Source: Membranipora membranacea (Eukaryota > Bryozoa > Gymnolaemata > Cheilostomatida > Membraniporidae). From it: a stretch of DNA of 64,000 bases. The notes beneath the pieces are model-generated. The model searched no databases. It was given only the letters and a program-made list of their open reading frames with translations, and was not told where the DNA came from. Positions within the stretch are counted from its first letter, which is position 1, and the number at the start of each line of letters is the position of its first letter. This document shows, piece by piece, positions 35,601-46,060 of the stretch. A program made the position numbers and the translations under genes. The stretch covers positions 9,360,001-9,424,000 of the forward strand of contig OU612072.1 in the NCBI GenBank assembly GCA_914767715.1. The letters are read 5' to 3'.

Positions 35601-36561
35601 CTTCTTCAAAGAGACATCATTTTCTATATATTATTTTGAGATATTCAAATAATGGCCAGCATCTCCTGCATGTCCTAATCGGAATAGTGGCATCTGCATT
35701 TATTGCTTCACTGCGAGATTTCCCTAGCGGTTGCTGCAGTTGTTGTACAACTTTCCTAAATAAGACCATATTGGGCCATATTACGATATTAGTGAGCGTT
35801 ACTGTTAAAACGAGACAAAGATCGCAGCAACTCAATATCATAAATTGAAGCCCCATACATTTTTTGCAATCAGCTTTGACAACAAGTTAATTATGTTGAG
35901 TCCACTCTTTCAGATTGATAACCAAGATTTTCCCAATCAATTGATAGATTTTCTGCATAGGCTGTTAGAGAAGCCTGAATAATATTATCACATAGGGAAG
36001 CCTGGTATGTCAGTATTTAGTTGGCCGCTGGCAAAATCTCCTGAATTGTCATGACTTTGGTTTTGAATTGATGAATGTTAAATGTTTGCAGTTCAATGAA
36101 ATCTAAATATTTCTTTCAGATAATGGCAATGATGACATACCCAATGAAAACAAACGGACAGAGAATAATCCTAAGGTCGGTCGCTTTTTAAATTATTAGC
36201 TGTTACTTCAAATTAGTTTTCTGATCACAAAAAGGAAAAATGGTATGGATGTACAAAGATCATAATGCTTACTCTTTCTCAATGAAGTGCTGATAAGCCT
36301 CCTTGCATTCAAATTGTAGCTTGATGATTGTTTAGATAATAACTGTAGAGAAATATGCATCAAAGTATATGCTGCTTGTTTTTGCATGATACTGGTGTGC
36401 AGTGTGCAGAGTGTTGTGATGGAGCATTCATACCATCATCCAAGTTATAAGTGATGTAACAGATGATATCATGATAATGTTGATGTTTTATTCAATGATT
36501 CATCATTTCATACTTTTTCTCACAGGAAAATGAGGTGAATAATAACAAGAGCACAACTTAA
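29603..36561 (+). CDS. Cytoplasmic-tail exons of the receptor-like gene (12 small exons)
   Basis: These exons read in one continuous frame: 29603-29676, 30289-30357, 30593-30686, 31185-31216, 31589-31634, 32174-32229, 32634-32693, 34246-34285, 34557-34630, 35473-35521, 36120-36175 and 36526-36561 (stop TAA). Lengths and phases agree at every junction, and the first takes phase 1 from the exon ending at 22205. The first encodes a hydrophobic Cys-rich piece (VMCLLCWCFYRCPYPCNSYC). The rest is hydrophilic (IFEVIVKGEDRKDK, KSRRAAKGTAKAVIEIKKQN). Paired exons repeat: SMRTLNPSVKFSNTTG with EETVQAQSTGASTST, and SIYPNKGTLHVATG with TEAAHSQSTHDSTIT. A polyA signal follows at 37002. No known domain was recognised. 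Total with exon 1 is about 464 residues. Several donors (GTCGGT, GTTAGT) are weak. Confidence 0.5.
32890..33425 (-). mobile_element. LINE 3' end fragment in a tail intron
   Basis: Minus-strand frame 33420-33154 reads TAVSYACQAWFPSLTDYDIK, RRCLKAIFPKLDHYSERLSS and LPTLETYMSNLC. It parallels the C-terminal domain of the LINE at 22654-24216 (AGAWYPY, LEHYDDRLAAANLLPL). The (GAT)n at 32890-32902 is the likely 3' tail. It is severely 5' truncated. Confidence 0.8.
33750..34055. repeat. Long imperfect inverted repeat (foldback/MITE-like)
   Basis: The left arm, from CCAAAGCATGTTTTAG outward (AGCTTAAAGCC...), matches the reverse complement of the right arm (CCAAAGCATGTTATAG..., CACTTAAAGAC). The centre folds as ATCGATGGTGGAAAAGTG against its inverted partner. 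It lies in the intron between exons 32693 and 34246. Confidence 0.6.
34301..34323 (+). repeat. Perfect 10 bp hairpin just after a splice donor
   Basis: ATGAGAGTCA and TGACTCTCAT are separated by ATA, starting 16 nt after the exon end at 34285. Confidence 0.8.
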
Positions 36562-37405
36562 ACGACAATACAACGCAATCAGGCTGACCACTACTGCTTC
36601 TGAAGCAATTATTGACATAAATTAATTGAAAAAGCCATTTTTCCGTATCAGAATAATCAGAAAATACTGCCTGGAGATATTGATTATAAACTGTGTAAAT
36701 GGGTTTGACTTTATAATATTTTCTAAATTCTAGTAATTTGGTTATATTTTAATAGCAAGACAGGATGATTTATTGTTTTGTTTGTTTCAAAATAATATTC
36801 AAATAATTAATTGTTTATTTAATAGTTTTTCGCAACAAATCAATAATTTTTATTGATTTTAGGATGTGAGCTCATCTTCTCCAAAAAAAATTTGTTTTTG
36901 CATTTGTAACTTATCAATCGTACCTATATATGAAAATTATCTTGCATAATACTCATTCAGTGTGAATGTTTTCACATAATACCCAAAAAAAATGATAATT
37001 CAATAAATAAAGTCACAAGTGTGTTAACACATAATTGATGAGAAATAGAATCTAGAATATCTCTTAAAATGAGAAATGGATTGACTTTATCTTATGTGAA
37101 TTGGTATTTAATTAAAACTGGTAGCTGTAGTGCTGTCTTGTTAGTGTGTTGTTTCACATTATCACCTAAATTGAAAATATTATCACTTTGTATTAAGCCA
37201 TAATCTTTTAAACGAGCTATGAATTCTATATCCCACAACTGAATGTTGTCAACCAGATTTATTTAGTTTTGTCCGAGTTTTCTAAGTTAGTGGATCAGGA
37301 CAGCTTTTCGTTTCTGGTCGACCTGACAATAGTACATGTTTACAGTCTGCTTTCCAAGACAGAGAGTGAGAGAGAGAGTATCATAAGGGCAGGAAAAACC
37401 TCTCT
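36562..37405 (+). other. 3' UTR of the receptor-like gene and spacer
   Basis: The stretch runs from the stop codon past the polyA signal to the next candidate first exon. No coding sequence is visible. A (GA)n tract lies near 37,367. Confidence 0.5.
37002..37011 (+). terminator. Overlapping AATAAATAAA polyA signal
   Basis: Two overlapping AATAAA hexamers lie about 440 nt after the stop at 36561, at the expected end of the receptor-like gene. Confidence 0.65.
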
Positions 37406-37465
37406 ATGCCACAATTTTATTTGCTCAGTTTTGCAGTGATTGCCGTGACTTTAGTGTGGCTGAAT
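37406..37465 (+). CDS. Candidate signal-peptide first exon of an unidentified gene
   Basis: ATG at 37406 opens exactly 20 codons, MPQFYLLSFAVIAVTLVWLN, a textbook signal peptide. It ends at AAT|GTGAGT in phase 0. No downstream exon could be connected: the following 1.6 kb is mostly a decayed LINE. It could be the start of a real gene continuing past LINE insertions, an orphan duplicate, or chance. Confidence 0.4.
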
Positions 37466-37964
37466 GTGAGTAGATATTTTCAAACCTGGGAAAGCATATA
37501 TCATAATCTCCATTCATTTGCTAGTTTTGACTGTATTTTTAACAGGTAATTACACCCTTGTGGTATAAAATAACACAATTACAATACATCATTTCTGATA
37601 GACAGGTCATTGGTCATACCATTATCGATGTCACACTGACTCCATTGCAACACACATTTCCTAGCTTCAAAAATGCAATCAGTTGAAAGAAAAATATATA
37701 TTAAGAAAAACCAAAGACTTAATAATAAACCTAGACAGGACACTACATGGAGCATAAGCATTGAGGCATTGAGGAATTAAATTGTTGGCAACATACACAT
37801 CTAAAACTGCATCGCATGTATGTAGTTTTGGTTTCCATATTTTTGGATTTGTGCTCACCAACAAACGAGAAGTGTCAGAATTAGTCTCAAAGATAAACAG
37901 TTGCTAGGGATTTGAATAACCTATAATCTTCAGTTGAAATTGTCTTCAATTACCCTGTCCCATC
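37466..37964. other. Sequence after the candidate signal-peptide exon
   Basis: No exon, repeat or RT motif was recognised. Open frames on the minus strand at 37579-37864 have no domain. Confidence 0.4.
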
Positions 37965-39571
37965 AATAGATAGATAGATATTAACTCTATTCATCACCGA
38001 TCAATGCAATGAGGGCAAATGAGACCGTGTGCAAAAAAAGATATCAAAAGTAGTTTGAGAAAAAAACGTTTCTCATACAGGGTCGCTCTACATTTTGGTG
38101 CTAATGTAATGCGATGTCTAGAGTTGCTTGATATTTGATCAGTTGGAATATAGCTCTTCAATGGGTGATTTCTTGTTTGAGATATCTTAGATGCATATTG
38201 TAAATAGCGAATGTCAAGATGAACAAAGAGTTCTTCTAAATTAAGGAAAGACAGTCTCTGTTCGTAATTGTTGTAGCTCGGTAAAATTACTCAAAGAAAC
38301 AGTTTCTGCACTCTCTCCAGCCTCATTTTATCTCTATGTAAAAGAAAGGGGAACCAGCTGGGGGCTGCATAGCTAAGCAATGATAATATTCTGCTTTTAT
38401 AAACAACAGCTAGGCTAGATACACTAACCCTTCTCTTTTCAATTGAATCAAAGCATGTGTTGCGGGTTTTACTTTAGCTATGATTGAGTCAACGTTGGCA
38501 GAGAACCTCATATGACTCTCGATGTACACACCAAGAAGTCTCACAGATTTATTACCTTCTATTACAGCATCATTTACTTTAATATGAACGCTGTACATTG
38601 ACTTCTGCAAGGTGAATGTGATCGCTTGCAACTTAGCAGCATTCAGAAGCATAGAGTTATGTTGACACCATTTCATGGCATAGTCTGCAGCCTCCTGGAT
38701 CGGGTTCCCCAGAAGAAGGAAAGAAAGGGATGCCTTATCGCTGTAGACTTGAATATTGACACTTCTCTTTTGTGAACTATGTCGTATACTGTTGTATCAT
38801 CAGCATATCTAATGCAATTTACTGCAGAGCTCAAGTGGACAAAGAATATTTCCCATAACAGTGGGCCCAAGACCGTTCCTTGTGGAACTCCTTAGTTGCA
38901 AGGCTGATATGGAGAACGGACACCCGAGTATTTAACTCTCTGTACACGATCAGAAAAGAAACTTATCACAACACGTGTGATCTCTGGTCTGACACTCAGA
39001 GACAGTATTTTCTTCACAGCGATATCAGGGAGATCTTATCGAATGCTTTACTAACGTCAAGAAGCAGTGCTTGAGCAGCCAGATTGTTGGGATCATCTAG
39101 AGTGTGAACAATATCCGTGACAAACTTCACCACAGCATCAGTAGTGCTTAAGTTTCTAGTATAAGCAAATTGATTTTCCAGCGATGGTAACTCTTTTTTG
39201 ATGAAGCCAGATATAACAGATTCTGTGACTTTCCCCAGATGAAAGAGGAGAGATATTGGTCTAAGCTGTTTGAAAATTTGGGGAGACTTTACTTTTTTAA
39301 GTGGAGTAATCTCACCACATTTCCAAAGTCTAGGGAAATGTCCACTCTTCAATACAGTGTTTATGATATTTGACATTGGCTGCATGATGAGGTGAGCATT
39401 GTTTTTGCTAACCCACTTTGGGAAATCTTCTGTACTTGTCGCTTTCGATGTGTCAAGCTTACTGAGCAAGGCAAAGACAGCCATTTCATTAGTTTGATAT
39501 AAGGAAGACGCTGTGTCTGTCACATGCATATCCGGAAAGCCTGGTATATACCTTTCATGATCAGTTATCAT
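37965..39571 (-). mobile_element. Decayed CR1/L2-like LINE (RT to C-terminus)
   Basis: The minus strand from 39571 reads EMAVFALLSKLDTSKATSTE, QLRPISLLFHLGKVTESVIS, NQFAYTRNLSTTDAVVKFV and LLLDVSKAFDKI. After breaks come MGPLLWEIFF, CIRYADDTTVYD and VRLLGVYIESHMRF. The C-terminal zone (about 38,270-38,060) reads LSFLNLEELFVHLDIRYLQY and LYEKRFF. GATA units at 37967-37980 are the likely 3' tail. Several frameshifts and a deletion make it inactive. It is the same lineage as the LINE at 22654. Confidence 0.85.
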
Positions 39572-39574
39572 GTT

Positions 39575-41850
39575 ACAATTTCACTAGATATCAATCTCAA
39601 CTTGGAAAATTGGCGCAGAGGCTATGAGAGTAACGTCACCATCAGAGATGGTCAAATGGACCTTTTGCTTTTACTGGTATTCTATCATTAACTTATTTCC
39701 ATGAATGCAGGGAAAATTTCTCTTTATCACTCTAATTTTTTTAGATTTATCACAAAAGCAAAATTTGCCCTTGCCAAATATTCAAATATATAAAGACGAC
39801 CAAATAGTGGAGCTGATATGCCGGGTACCAGAGCGCTTATTACTATAATTTAAATTATACTCTCCCGGAATAGGACAGCTGCCATACACTTGTGAAAAAT
39901 CATAACTGGTTGGCAGTAAGGACGATCCTGGCAATAAAATCAAATGAAAAATCCCTCTGCAAAGAAGCTATGCATTGTCAGGTAAAGCTAGATTTCAACG
40001 CCACCAGGAAATGTCTTAAATCATATGGAAATCTTGCCCATGCAATACTAACACATGTTGTCTCAGCAGTATATGCAAATCAAGGATTTGAAAGCCTTTA
40101 CGACTTTATCCTCAACCTTGCTTGCCAGTTGACAGAGGGCTTAGTATTATCAAGGTTTGATAAATGTGTAGTTGTAGGATTATCACCTCATCAGCAATCA
40201 GTGGAGTTATTTTCCTTTAAAAATCTGAACATCGTGGGTGGTGTTTAAATGGATGCTGAAGGTCACCCGCTCTTTAGTTCTTTTATGAGTAGCTACTGTA
40301 AGCTCAAGGTATTGTATTGCTGTTTGCTCTCTTATCAGGTACCAGAAATGATCACAATTGACCTGTGAGTCATGGACTTAGAAAGCTGTGTCAAAACCAA
40401 TTAAGCTAGGTATGTTGAATAATTGTTGGTACAAGGTAAAACCACAAACATTGTCGGACAGTTTGTAAAATGCAATACCGGCCTAATTCAATATGGATTA
40501 AGGCAATTTCCACTAGATATGGGGTATCTTTGTGTACCAATATAAGTTCGGTTTATAAATGTTCTCCCCGCGAGAAAATAGCAACTAATTGTGGGAGTAG
40601 ATACATGATGATTAAGAGAAGCACCAAATCTGCTTCTGGCATGGCAATATTTAGGTATTATCAAACATAAGCCCTGCTCCAATTGTATAATAGCAAAATT
40701 TCTTCCATGAAATACACTCCTCTCAACACTGTGTATTGACGTTAGCGTTTGTAGCGTTTGAATCGGTTGGGCAGCTTTTTAGTAGCGTGCTGTCCGAAGC
40801 CAGAGTTGAACAATGTGGTGGTGTGTCTGGCCAACGGGCTCAACAATGGCCTAGCTGCCAGCGCAGTCAAGGCACAGTTAGCCATCAGATGTTGTCAGGG
40901 TTGCGATATATGCGATCTTGTCATCGTTGTCATGTTTATACAGCTGGAAGTGCTGGTTGCACAGGTAGCCATCAATATTTAAGATGTGACGTTTGTCCGC
41001 TACGGCAGCGTCCAGTCGTCTGAATGTTATTATTTATATATATTGTTTTTATTATTACATGTGTCATAGGCTATAGGAAATTTATGAACCATGATAGTAT
41101 CTGAGTCTCATCAATACTCGTTTTTAGTATACCACACATGTGCTGCACCATTCCACCTCCCTTTTTATACTTGTTCATAATTCACTCAATTATCTGTAGC
41201 TATCAATTTTAGTCATGAGCATGTTCCATTTTCCTATTCCACATTTCATGCACATACATAAACTATAATTGACAATGGTTTGTTGACTTCACAGTACCTT
41301 GCAATTATAATCCCATCTTTGACACTTGCAAAATAGAACTGTGGAAGCATAACTCCAAGTTAGATCCATGTTTTAAAACAACATACATGGGATGTAGTTT
41401 TCGATGTGGTAACGCCATTGGAATGTGTAGAAACAACGATGCTACCATCGGAAAATTACAATTGATTTAGCAGCTTGTCTTAAACAATCTGATACTAATT
41501 TTTTTGAAGAATGGATTGCAAGATACTGCTGATTGTAAAGCAATGTTTTCGAATTCAAAGTCAAATCGAAATATATACTTTTTTTTTTATTGGCATCAAA
41601 AGTCATCTCATTCGAAATGTTTTGCACTCAGTGCCAGAAAACAATTTTATAACAAAAAAGAGAAACAGAAGGGAAATAATATCATCAATGATGTTGGTCA
41701 AGTCGATAATATATGGTTGAAAAGTAAAGTTTTGAATGAACTGAACTTCTCTTTAGATCTCAAATGTAACGGTAAAGAATTGTATGTAGCAGAAACTTTG
41801 TATCTTAGATTGTCTGTATGATATAAAAGTAAATGTTTATCACGAAAATT
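39575..41850. other. Spacer with unassigned open frames
   Basis: A 118-codon frame (39892-40248, +) and a slightly GC-richer stretch (40758-40982, +, reading NNVVVCLANGLNNGLAASAV and CCQGCDICDLV) stand out. Neither shows a recognised domain or convincing splice context. Nothing else was identified. Confidence 0.4.
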
Positions 41851-41906
41851 GAACTTGGTAGTGTGTTTAAATCCTCTATATATAAATGGAGGTGTTAAAA
41901 AATTGT

Positions 41907-44441
41907 TTATCTTATGCGCAAAAAGTGAAGTGAAATAACAAACAAGCTTAGGAAGAGGTAGGAGTTGTAATGATTGTGTAATGATTCGGTTGAAATGAGA
42001 TAATATGGGATGTAATGCACATTGGCGATAATGCGTAAAGCCCGTTTTTGCAACAAAAATAATCTATTGAGGGCATTATTGCAGGACAAGTTGCCAATGA
42101 TATGGATACCATATATAAGGTGACAATAGATAAACTGGAAGTAAAATGTGCGGGCACTTGCTATATCCAAGAAGTATCTCAAATTTTGAAGTAGGTAAAC
42201 ATTCCGTTGTACCTTTTTATATACATACTCTAGATGATCCTGCCATGAAAGCGAGTCATTCAACACAAAACCCAGAAGCCTTGTAGTTCTCTGTCTGTTT
42301 AGTTTTTCATGCCCTATGTACAGTTCCAGGTCATAAAGCGGATCTGAGATGTTAAGTAGCATGTAATGAGATTTCTGAACATTTATAACCATCCGGTTAC
42401 GATTGCACCAATCCAAAATGCCACTTAAATCTTCAGATGCCTTTGCCTTTAGTTGCTGAAGGTTTTTATTAGATGACAGGAACACTGTATCATCAGCATA
42501 TGCATATGATGATGAGTCTGATTTTGATGAAGTTAATAAATCATTTATGAAGATGAGAAACAAAGTTGGTGCTAGGATTGAACCTTGAGGGACCCCTATT
42601 GTGATAGGCAATCTACAAGATTCAATATTATTGAGTTTAACAAACTGCCTTCTGTCTGTCAGAAAGGTGTCAAGAAGTTTTAACATATTTCCTCCGATGC
42701 CGCAAGCCTTCAACTTGTTGTGTAGTAAAACATGGGATACACAGTCAAATGCCTTTTTAAAATCCAGAAAAAGTAATGTCATAACATTTCCATTAATTTT
42801 CTCCACCAAAGAGTCTGAAATAATTTTAAATAAACTGTCTGAACAAGAATGGCCTTTTCTAAATCCACATTGAAGCTCATGGATGATTTTGTTCTTAGTG
42901 AGATATTCTTGCAGATGGTGATTTATGTGTTTCTCAAATATTTTTGAAAGAACAGGCAAGACTGAAATTGGCCTATAATTTGATGGGTTATTTATATCCC
43001 CAGATTTATGTATTGGTGAAACTCGAGCTAGTTTCCATGTTGAAGGGAACTGTCCTTTGCTTAAAACCCTGTTAAACATATCGGTGACAATATCCACAAT
43101 ATAAGGCCAAACAAGCTTCAACATCTTCACTGTAATTCTGTCAGGTCCTGTACTTTTACTATCAGGAATGTGGAACAATATTCTTGTACATGTGAAAGGG
43201 GTGAATTGTGGTATGTCTGTCAAATTATGTTTGGATACGGGAAATGTCATCTCATCTGTTACAACAAGGTTCTTTGTGATTGATTTTGCAATGGATGTGA
43301 AATGGCTGTTAAATTGATCTGCACTCAAATTTGTCGCAGGGAAAGTCTCCTTCTTTTTATTCTTTAATACATCCCAAACAGGTTTTGTATTACCTTTAGA
43401 CTCTTTAATAGTATTAGAAATAGCTCTTTTCTTCTTTTGTCTGATCATATTAGTGACATAATTTCGCTGTTTTTTATATCCTTCCCAATCACCGTTTTGT
43501 TTGAGTTGATCTCTGATTTTGATGTTCATTTTTACCTCATCATCCAACCATTTTGGAAGATTATGCGTTCTTACAAAATGAGTCTTCTCAAACACGAGTT
43601 TTGATATAAGATGATTCAAATGGCTATAGAACTTCTCAAACATTGAGTCTATTGATCTTTCATACAGTACGTAACCAAAATTTTCCCTTGAGAATGTGTT
43701 AAAAATGTTTTCAGGTGTTGCAAATGAATAATCCAAAAATGTTACCTTACATCTTTGTTTAGATATTTTAACATTTCTATCAATCTCTCTTGAAGCTACT
43801 ATCATGAAATGATCACTCAGTGAATATTTGATGACACCAGATTTAGCAATATTGTCACTTTTACTTGAATAGATGTGGTCAATTAGTGTCCTTGATGAAT
43901 TAGTTATGCGAGTGGGTTCAGATATAAGTTGATTCAACAGTAGTGGAGAGGTAACATTATCTAACCACCTGTTTTTCGAAGTTGGATTCAGCAAATCAAT
44001 ATTGAAATCACCAAATAATATAATTTCATCGTTCAAACCATAACAACGCTCGACAAACTCTGAAAAGTCTGTGTTCCATGATGCTTTTGATTGGGGAGGT
44101 CTATATAAGTATGTGACCAAAAAACTCTTTTGGCTTCTGGGTCTGACCTTGACTGTTATACTCTCATCCATGTAAAGATCTAAATTTTCCAGATGTTCAA
44201 TGACCAGTGAATCATGGACATAGCAGAGTAATCCCCCACCATTGTTACAGAGCCTATCCCTTCTTATCATCGTATATCCTGGTACCTCATATAGGCAGCT
44301 GTCATCATTTTGATTCAAAAATGTTTCAGCCAAACACAGTATACTAAATTTGTGATCACTAAGAATTAAACGAACCTCTTCCAGTTTGCTTGCCAATCCA
44401 CGGATATTAAGATATGCGCTATGAAAATTCATTGCCATCAT
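41907..44441 (-). CDS. LINE copy B ORF2: APE endonuclease and reverse transcriptase
   Basis: The 844-residue frame is intact. The N-terminal endonuclease shows LNIRGLASKLEEV, LCLAETFLNQNDD, NGGGLLCYVHD, YLYRPPQSKASW, ILFGDFNIDLL, TLIDHIYSS and LSDHFMIV. The RT follows: ARVSPIHKSGD, NYRPISVLPVLSKIFEKHIN, LQCGFRKGHSCSDSL, LLFLDFKKAFDCVSH, ITIGVPQGSILAPTLFLIFI, YAYADDTVFLSS and TRLLGFVLNDSLSWQDHL. All expected catalytic positions (GDFN, SDH, the FLDF Asp, YADD) are present. The end (ISLHFLRIR) may be shortened relative to copy A. The protein nicks target DNA and reverse-transcribes its own RNA. Confidence 0.92.
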   Translation of the reverse strand: MMAMNFHSAYLNIRGLASKLEEVRLILSDHKFSILCLAETFLNQNDDSCLYEVPGYTMIRRDRLCNNGGGLLCYVHDSLVIEHLENLDLYMDESITVKVRPRSQKSFLVTYLYRPPQSKASWNTDFSEFVERCYGLNDEIILFGDFNIDLLNPTSKNRWLDNVTSPLLLNQLISEPTRITNSSRTLIDHIYSSKSDNIAKSGVIKYSLSDHFMIVASREIDRNVKISKQRCKVTFLDYSFATPENIFNTFSRENFGYVLYERSIDSMFEKFYSHLNHLISKLVFEKTHFVRTHNLPKWLDDEVKMNIKIRDQLKQNGDWEGYKKQRNYVTNMIRQKKKRAISNTIKESKGNTKPVWDVLKNKKKETFPATNLSADQFNSHFTSIAKSITKNLVVTDEMTFPVSKHNLTDIPQFTPFTCTRILFHIPDSKSTGPDRITVKMLKLVWPYIVDIVTDMFNRVLSKGQFPSTWKLARVSPIHKSGDINNPSNYRPISVLPVLSKIFEKHINHHLQEYLTKNKIIHELQCGFRKGHSCSDSLFKIISDSLVEKINGNVMTLLFLDFKKAFDCVSHVLLHNKLKACGIGGNMLKLLDTFLTDRRQFVKLNNIESCRLPITIGVPQGSILAPTLFLIFINDLLTSSKSDSSSYAYADDTVFLSSNKNLQQLKAKASEDLSGILDWCNRNRMVINVQKSHYMLLNISDPLYDLELYIGHEKLNRQRTTRLLGFVLNDSLSWQDHLEYVYKKVQRNVYLLQNLRYFLDIASARTFYFQFIYCHLIYGIHIIGNLSCNNALNRLFLLQKRALRIIANVHYIPYYLISTESLHNHYNSYLFLSLFVISLHFLRIR

Positions 44442-46018
44442 AGAAGTTTTTCAAAATGGCATTTAAGTTTAAGTGAGTCTAAAATCATACCTTGACTGAG
44501 GACCTTGTTGTATTGGTCCTGAGTGTCAAACTTTACTTTAAAGATGCGCATTTTCTTTTCCCCTTTGTAAATCCTTATAGCTGAAGAGTTGGGGAATTTC
44601 TGTGATATCTCTTTTATTACAAGTTCATCATCAGCATCGATAGGAATGCCTCTCAGCATACCAGTGTTGACTTTTGCTGATTCTGGATTGATTGTCTTTC
44701 TTACTTGCGAATTTTCAAATAGTAATGTATTCCAAGTGTTTATCAACTTGGTCACTGTCTTTTCATCGCGAAGGTGCAGCATAATTTTTGGAGATTCTGT
44801 CTTGAAATTGTAGGTCGTTATGTTTTCTATGATTGTTGGGCCGAATTCACGGTTAATCTCACGTCTGATGTTGTCTTGATTATAGTTTTGGTAGGTTTTT
44901 GATGACTTGTTGATACTTATTACGATGCAGTGCTTGGGGTTGAAGTTGTTTGGACGAGCTGTTTTTGTGATAGATGGCATGTGATCTGGTGTGTTGGATG
45001 TAGTTGCCGGTGAACTTGGTGTTGGTGTGTTTTGATGTGTTGTTGATGAAGGAATATTTCTGTGGAGTTGTCTACTGCTGCTTGCAACTGATGACCATTG
45101 TTGTGTGGTGTTAAGAGTTTGAGTTGGAAGATATGTTTGTTGTACGGTATTTTTGGAATTTGATGGACATTCCTTTGTACTAGGGCTCTCAGAAAAAGCA
45201 CTAGTAATTTTATCCAATTTAACCTGCATGCTGTCCATCTTCTCCTGCATGCTGTCCATCTTCTCCATCATAATAGAAAGCACGCCATGTAGAGTTCTGC
45301 ATGACGCACATCCGGGACTCTCCCCACAATCTCTGTCCCTGGAATGACTGGGAGCGCTGTCGACGAATGGAGCAGAAGTCTCCATTGTCTCAGACAGGGA
45401 ACACTGAGAAGACTCTGGCAGTGAGACTGTAGATCCCCCTAGAGCACCTTGTGTGCTTTGTTGTTGAGTTGTGCTGCTGTTGGCATTGGTTTGTTTACTT
45501 TTCAGCGATTCCATTGCATTTGAGCATGAGGAACGGACTTTCTCGTTTAAATTGGCAATTGTTTCTGGCTGTAATTCACCTACCAGCTTAGAGTAGTGAC
45601 TTATAAACACATCCACATCTTTGATAGCATTCACCAGTATTCTAGAGGTGGTATGGTAAAAGTTTGCAGTATAAAGGCGTCTATCCGATTTCTTCTTGTT
45701 TTTAACGGTGAATATGGTGGCTGTTGTGTTTTTGTCCTTATCTTTATTCATTTTCCTAGTTACATAAAGATATTGCTCCTGAATTGATGTTTGAAATATA
45801 GATCTGACAAGCTCAAAAACAGCTGTGCTGCAGTCAACGACAATTTGGATGTTTCCCGGATTACCTTTTATGGTGATAGACTCATCAGTGGTAGTAGAGT
45901 CGATTTTCTTTTGTAATGCCTTCAACTTGTTGAGGGAATAGGTGAAGATATTATCCTCAGCATCATCCTCATCAGGATCATTACTGGAAATGAGTTTTCT
46001 CTTCTTGCCTTTGTTCAT
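44438..46018 (-). CDS. LINE copy B ORF1 protein
   Basis: The 526-residue frame starts MNKGKKRKLISSNDPDED (basic then acidic). It continues with the N-terminal block shared with copy A (YSLNKLKALQKKIDSTTTDE), a CxxC motif (GCASCRTLHGVLSIMM) and a heptad/octad repeat (MEKMDSMQEKMDSMQVKLDK) that should form a coiled coil for trimer-like assembly. A Ser/Thr/Gln-rich linker and a C-terminal domain (IRREINREFGPTIIENITTY; GMLRGIPIDADDELVIKEIS; KMRIFKVKF) follow; the latter may be an RRM-like nucleic-acid binding fold. Its stop TGA overlaps the ORF2 start (ATGA). Confidence 0.85.
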   Translation of the reverse strand: MNKGKKRKLISSNDPDEDDAEDNIFTYSLNKLKALQKKIDSTTTDESITIKGNPGNIQIVVDCSTAVFELVRSIFQTSIQEQYLYVTRKMNKDKDKNTTATIFTVKNKKKSDRRLYTANFYHTTSRILVNAIKDVDVFISHYSKLVGELQPETIANLNEKVRSSCSNAMESLKSKQTNANSSTTQQQSTQGALGGSTVSLPESSQCSLSETMETSAPFVDSAPSHSRDRDCGESPGCASCRTLHGVLSIMMEKMDSMQEKMDSMQVKLDKITSAFSESPSTKECPSNSKNTVQQTYLPTQTLNTTQQWSSVASSSRQLHRNIPSSTTHQNTPTPSSPATTSNTPDHMPSITKTARPNNFNPKHCIVISINKSSKTYQNYNQDNIRREINREFGPTIIENITTYNFKTESPKIMLHLRDEKTVTKLINTWNTLLFENSQVRKTINPESAKVNTGMLRGIPIDADDELVIKEISQKFPNSSAIRIYKGEKKMRIFKVKFDTQDQYNKVLSQGMILDSLKLKCHFEKLL

Positions 46019-46060
46019 TTTGGGTGAAAATTACCCAGATTTATTGTCAATCTTTCTGGG

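Larger units (their letters stand above)
41850..46060 (-). mobile_element. Near full-length CR1/L2-like LINE (copy B) with both ORFs open
   Basis: ORF1 (46018-44438, 526 codons) and ORF2 (44441-41907, 844 codons) are both uninterrupted on the minus strand. They overlap by four bases, ATGA. The organisation and sequences parallel LINE A but are clearly diverged from it. I could not locate the exact 5' end, the 3' tail or target duplications. It is the only element in the window that could still be active. Confidence 0.88.

Noticed and set aside
40736-41023. Cys-rich 95-codon frame as a gene
   Set aside because: Two overlapping frames are open because the stretch is GC-richer; no domain, promoter or reliable splice partner.
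41504-41821. 105-codon plus-strand frame next to LINE B
   Set aside because: No domain, low-complexity Lys/Asn content typical of chance frames in AT-rich DNA.
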